Of a DNA stretch of 5,190 nt, positions 4,050-5,190 are shown piece after piece. The notes beneath the pieces were generated by a model. That model saw nothing but the letters and a program-made list of their open reading frames with translations, had not been told where the DNA came from and searched no databases. Both the position numbers and the translations under genes were made by a program. Each line of letters begins with the position of its first letter. Within the stretch, counting starts at the first letter, position 1. The DNA comes from Desulfacyla sp964522045 (GTDB lineage Bacteria > Desulfobacterota > DSM-4660 > Desulfatiglandales > Desulfatiglandaceae): assembly GCA_964522045.1 (NCBI GenBank), contig CAZFSF010000157.1, forward strand, positions 1 through 5,190, in the 5' to 3' direction.

Positions 4050-5190
4050 TAATCCTCGGGATCATCATGTGGTGGTGGGGGCAGATTGATACAGGATTCT
4101 GGTACGCACAACCTGCAAATGCCACCAGATATTTTCTGATCTCGGGAAAGGAGACGATTTCATCAACATAGCCCCTGTTGGCGCAGTATATGGGCCTTGA
4201 GTTGTCATGATACTCCCGGGCAAGATCATTCATCTTGTCGATTACCGGTCCAAGGGGACGGCCCGCATCCTTTTCTTTGACCAGCCTTCTCGAAAAGGAG
4301 GCGGCCGCGGCCGTCTCCCCGTGCATGACATAGATCTCTGTGGTTGGCGTACCCAGGGTAAAGGCGTTATGGTTGTTGGCCGTAGGCCCTCCCATGATGT
4401 AGTGGGCGGCCGCGGTTCCCTTTCTTACGACAATGCATATCTGGGGCACATCGGTCTGTTCGATAGAGTATATGAGAGACTGTCCGAGGCCTAAGAGCTC
4501 TGCCTTTTCCGCGATATCCCCCACGTCTATCCCTGAGGTATCCTGGAACCACGCAATGGGGACCCTGTCCCTGCCGCAAAGGGTAACGAACTCGTTCATT
4601 TTGATAAGACCCTGCCGGTATAGTTTCCCTCCAATACCCGGGTAGGGGGCGTACTCAGGGTACTTTGCGCCCAAAAAACCCTGCCGGTTGCCTATGAAAC
4701 CGATCAGCAATCCGCTGATCTTGGCCAGGCCGGTATAGACCTCCGGGCCGTAGTCGGGCCTGAACTCCATATGTTCACTGTTATCAAAGATGCGGGCAAG
4801 CATTTCGTCTAAATTGTAGCTCCGTTTCTGGTTAAAGGCGACAATATGGTTGATGTCGTCCCCTGCGAATTTCGGCTCCTTGGGCTCGGCGACCCGGAAG
4901 AAATTGGGATCATAGGCCGGGGCCATGTCTACATATTTTTTTATGGCATCGAGGACCCCTTCCTCTGTCTCGTAGACCTCCTTGAAAAAGCCTGTCTCAT
5001 TATAATGGATCGGAACGCTTCCGGGCGGGACCTGCTTGAAGTGGCGTGTTGCCTCGATGAGCTGCTCTGCTCCATCTTCATCAAAAGAGCCCTTGGGGCT
5101 CATCCCGCCGACAATACCGCCACCGCCGACCGCGATATTGGCATCCTTATGGGCCAGGAGGATGGTAGGGCTGATACCCTGATATCCGCC
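4039..5190 (-). CDS. gcdA: Glutaconyl-CoA decarboxylase carboxyltransferase subunit alpha, partial (5' end off window)
   Basis: GcdA transfers the carboxyl group of glutaconyl-CoA to biotin on a partner subunit, giving crotonyl-CoA; the membrane subunit GcdB then releases CO2 and pumps sodium. The frame is open to the right edge without a stop, so the C-terminal 383 residues are seen of an expected 580 or so. The visible part opens with the glycine-rich end of the N-terminal crotonase-like domain (GGYQGISP, then VGGGGIVGG). The C-terminal domain follows, with W-F-Q-D-T-S-G-I-D-V-G-D, the conserved R-K-G-T-A-A-A-H-Y-I-M-G-G-P, H-G-E-T-A-A-A and a tail reading Y-Q-N-P-x-S-I-C-P-H-H. These match my recollection of Acidaminococcus GcdA. 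The ATG at 5101-5103 is internal. No gcdB, gcdC or gcdD lies downstream; a terminator follows at once. Pathways using it include glutamate fermentation and benzoate or glutarate breakdown. Related acyl-CoA carboxylase beta subunits are a less likely alternative. Confidence 0.92.
   Translation of the reverse strand, partial: GGYQGISPTILLAHKDANIAVGGGGIVGGMSPKGSFDEDGAEQLIEATRHFKQVPPGSVPIHYNETGFFKEVYETEEGVLDAIKKYVDMAPAYDPNFFRVAEPKEPKFAGDDINHIVAFNQKRSYNLDEMLARIFDNSEHMEFRPDYGPEVYTGLAKISGLLIGFIGNRQGFLGAKYPEYAPYPGIGGKLYRQGLIKMNEFVTLCGRDRVPIAWFQDTSGIDVGDIAEKAELLGLGQSLIYSIEQTDVPQICIVVRKGTAAAHYIMGGPTANNHNAFTLGTPTTEIYVMHGETAAAASFSRRLVKEKDAGRPLGPVIDKMNDLAREYHDNSRPIYCANRGYVDEIVSFPEIRKYLVAFAGCAYQNPVSICPHHHMMIPRIIKG

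Noticed and set aside
4301..4413. Two GCGGCCGC sites and a CGGCCGCGGCCG palindrome
   Set aside because: Both fall in gcdA codons for alanine runs in conserved motifs, so they are explained by coding and not by a regulatory function.
5101..5103. ATG at 5103 as the true start of gcdA
   Set aside because: The frame continues upstream without a stop to the window edge, and that stretch (GGYQGISP, then a glycine-rich loop) is conserved GcdA sequence, so this Met is internal.

Overview
The window looks like chromosomal DNA of an anaerobic bacterium, most likely Desulfobacterota (the former Deltaproteobacteria), for example a syntroph or sulfate reducer. This rests on three things: a biotin-dependent glutaconyl-CoA decarboxylase carboxyltransferase subunit (anaerobic glutamate or aromatic-acid metabolism), a long KamA-type radical SAM aminomutase, and intergenic DNA built from short degenerate tandem repeats, which I associate from general recall with that group. 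No rRNA or marker gene is present, so the placement is an inference.

Layout, left to right. (1) 1-321 holds no confidently recognised gene: one weak 68-codon minus-strand frame (40-246), a second minus-strand frame open to the left edge, and small palindromes. (2) 322-954 (minus) is a complete six-helix MarC-family membrane protein. (3) A 58-bp spacer made largely of a degenerate direct repeat separates it from 1013-2812 (minus), a 599-residue KamA-family radical SAM, PLP-dependent amino acid 2,3-aminomutase. The order and spacing suggest that kamA and marC are co-transcribed, kamA first. (4) 2813-3137 is a divergent, non-coding region with 7-bp tandem repeats, a GC-rich hairpin and a weak candidate promoter. 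(5) 3138-4049 (plus) is a complete NUDT19-like NUDIX hydrolase. (6) 4039-5190 (minus) is the C-terminal 383 residues of GcdA, whose start lies beyond the right edge. The last two genes converge and overlap by 11 bp. A strong intrinsic terminator for gcdA lies inside the NUDIX coding sequence.

Functionally, two genes touch glutamate-type metabolism. The aminomutase carries Lys and Asn where lysine 2,3-aminomutase has its two substrate-binding Asp residues, the pattern reported for glutamate 2,3-aminomutase, so beta-glutamate is a better product guess than beta-lysine. GcdA works on glutaconyl-CoA, and the NUDIX protein belongs to a family with a known CoA diphosphatase member. Nothing here is clearly a new defence, mobile or RNA system. 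The items most worth checking are the substrate assignment and long N-terminus of the aminomutase, the repeat-built spacers, and the terminator buried in the convergent gene.
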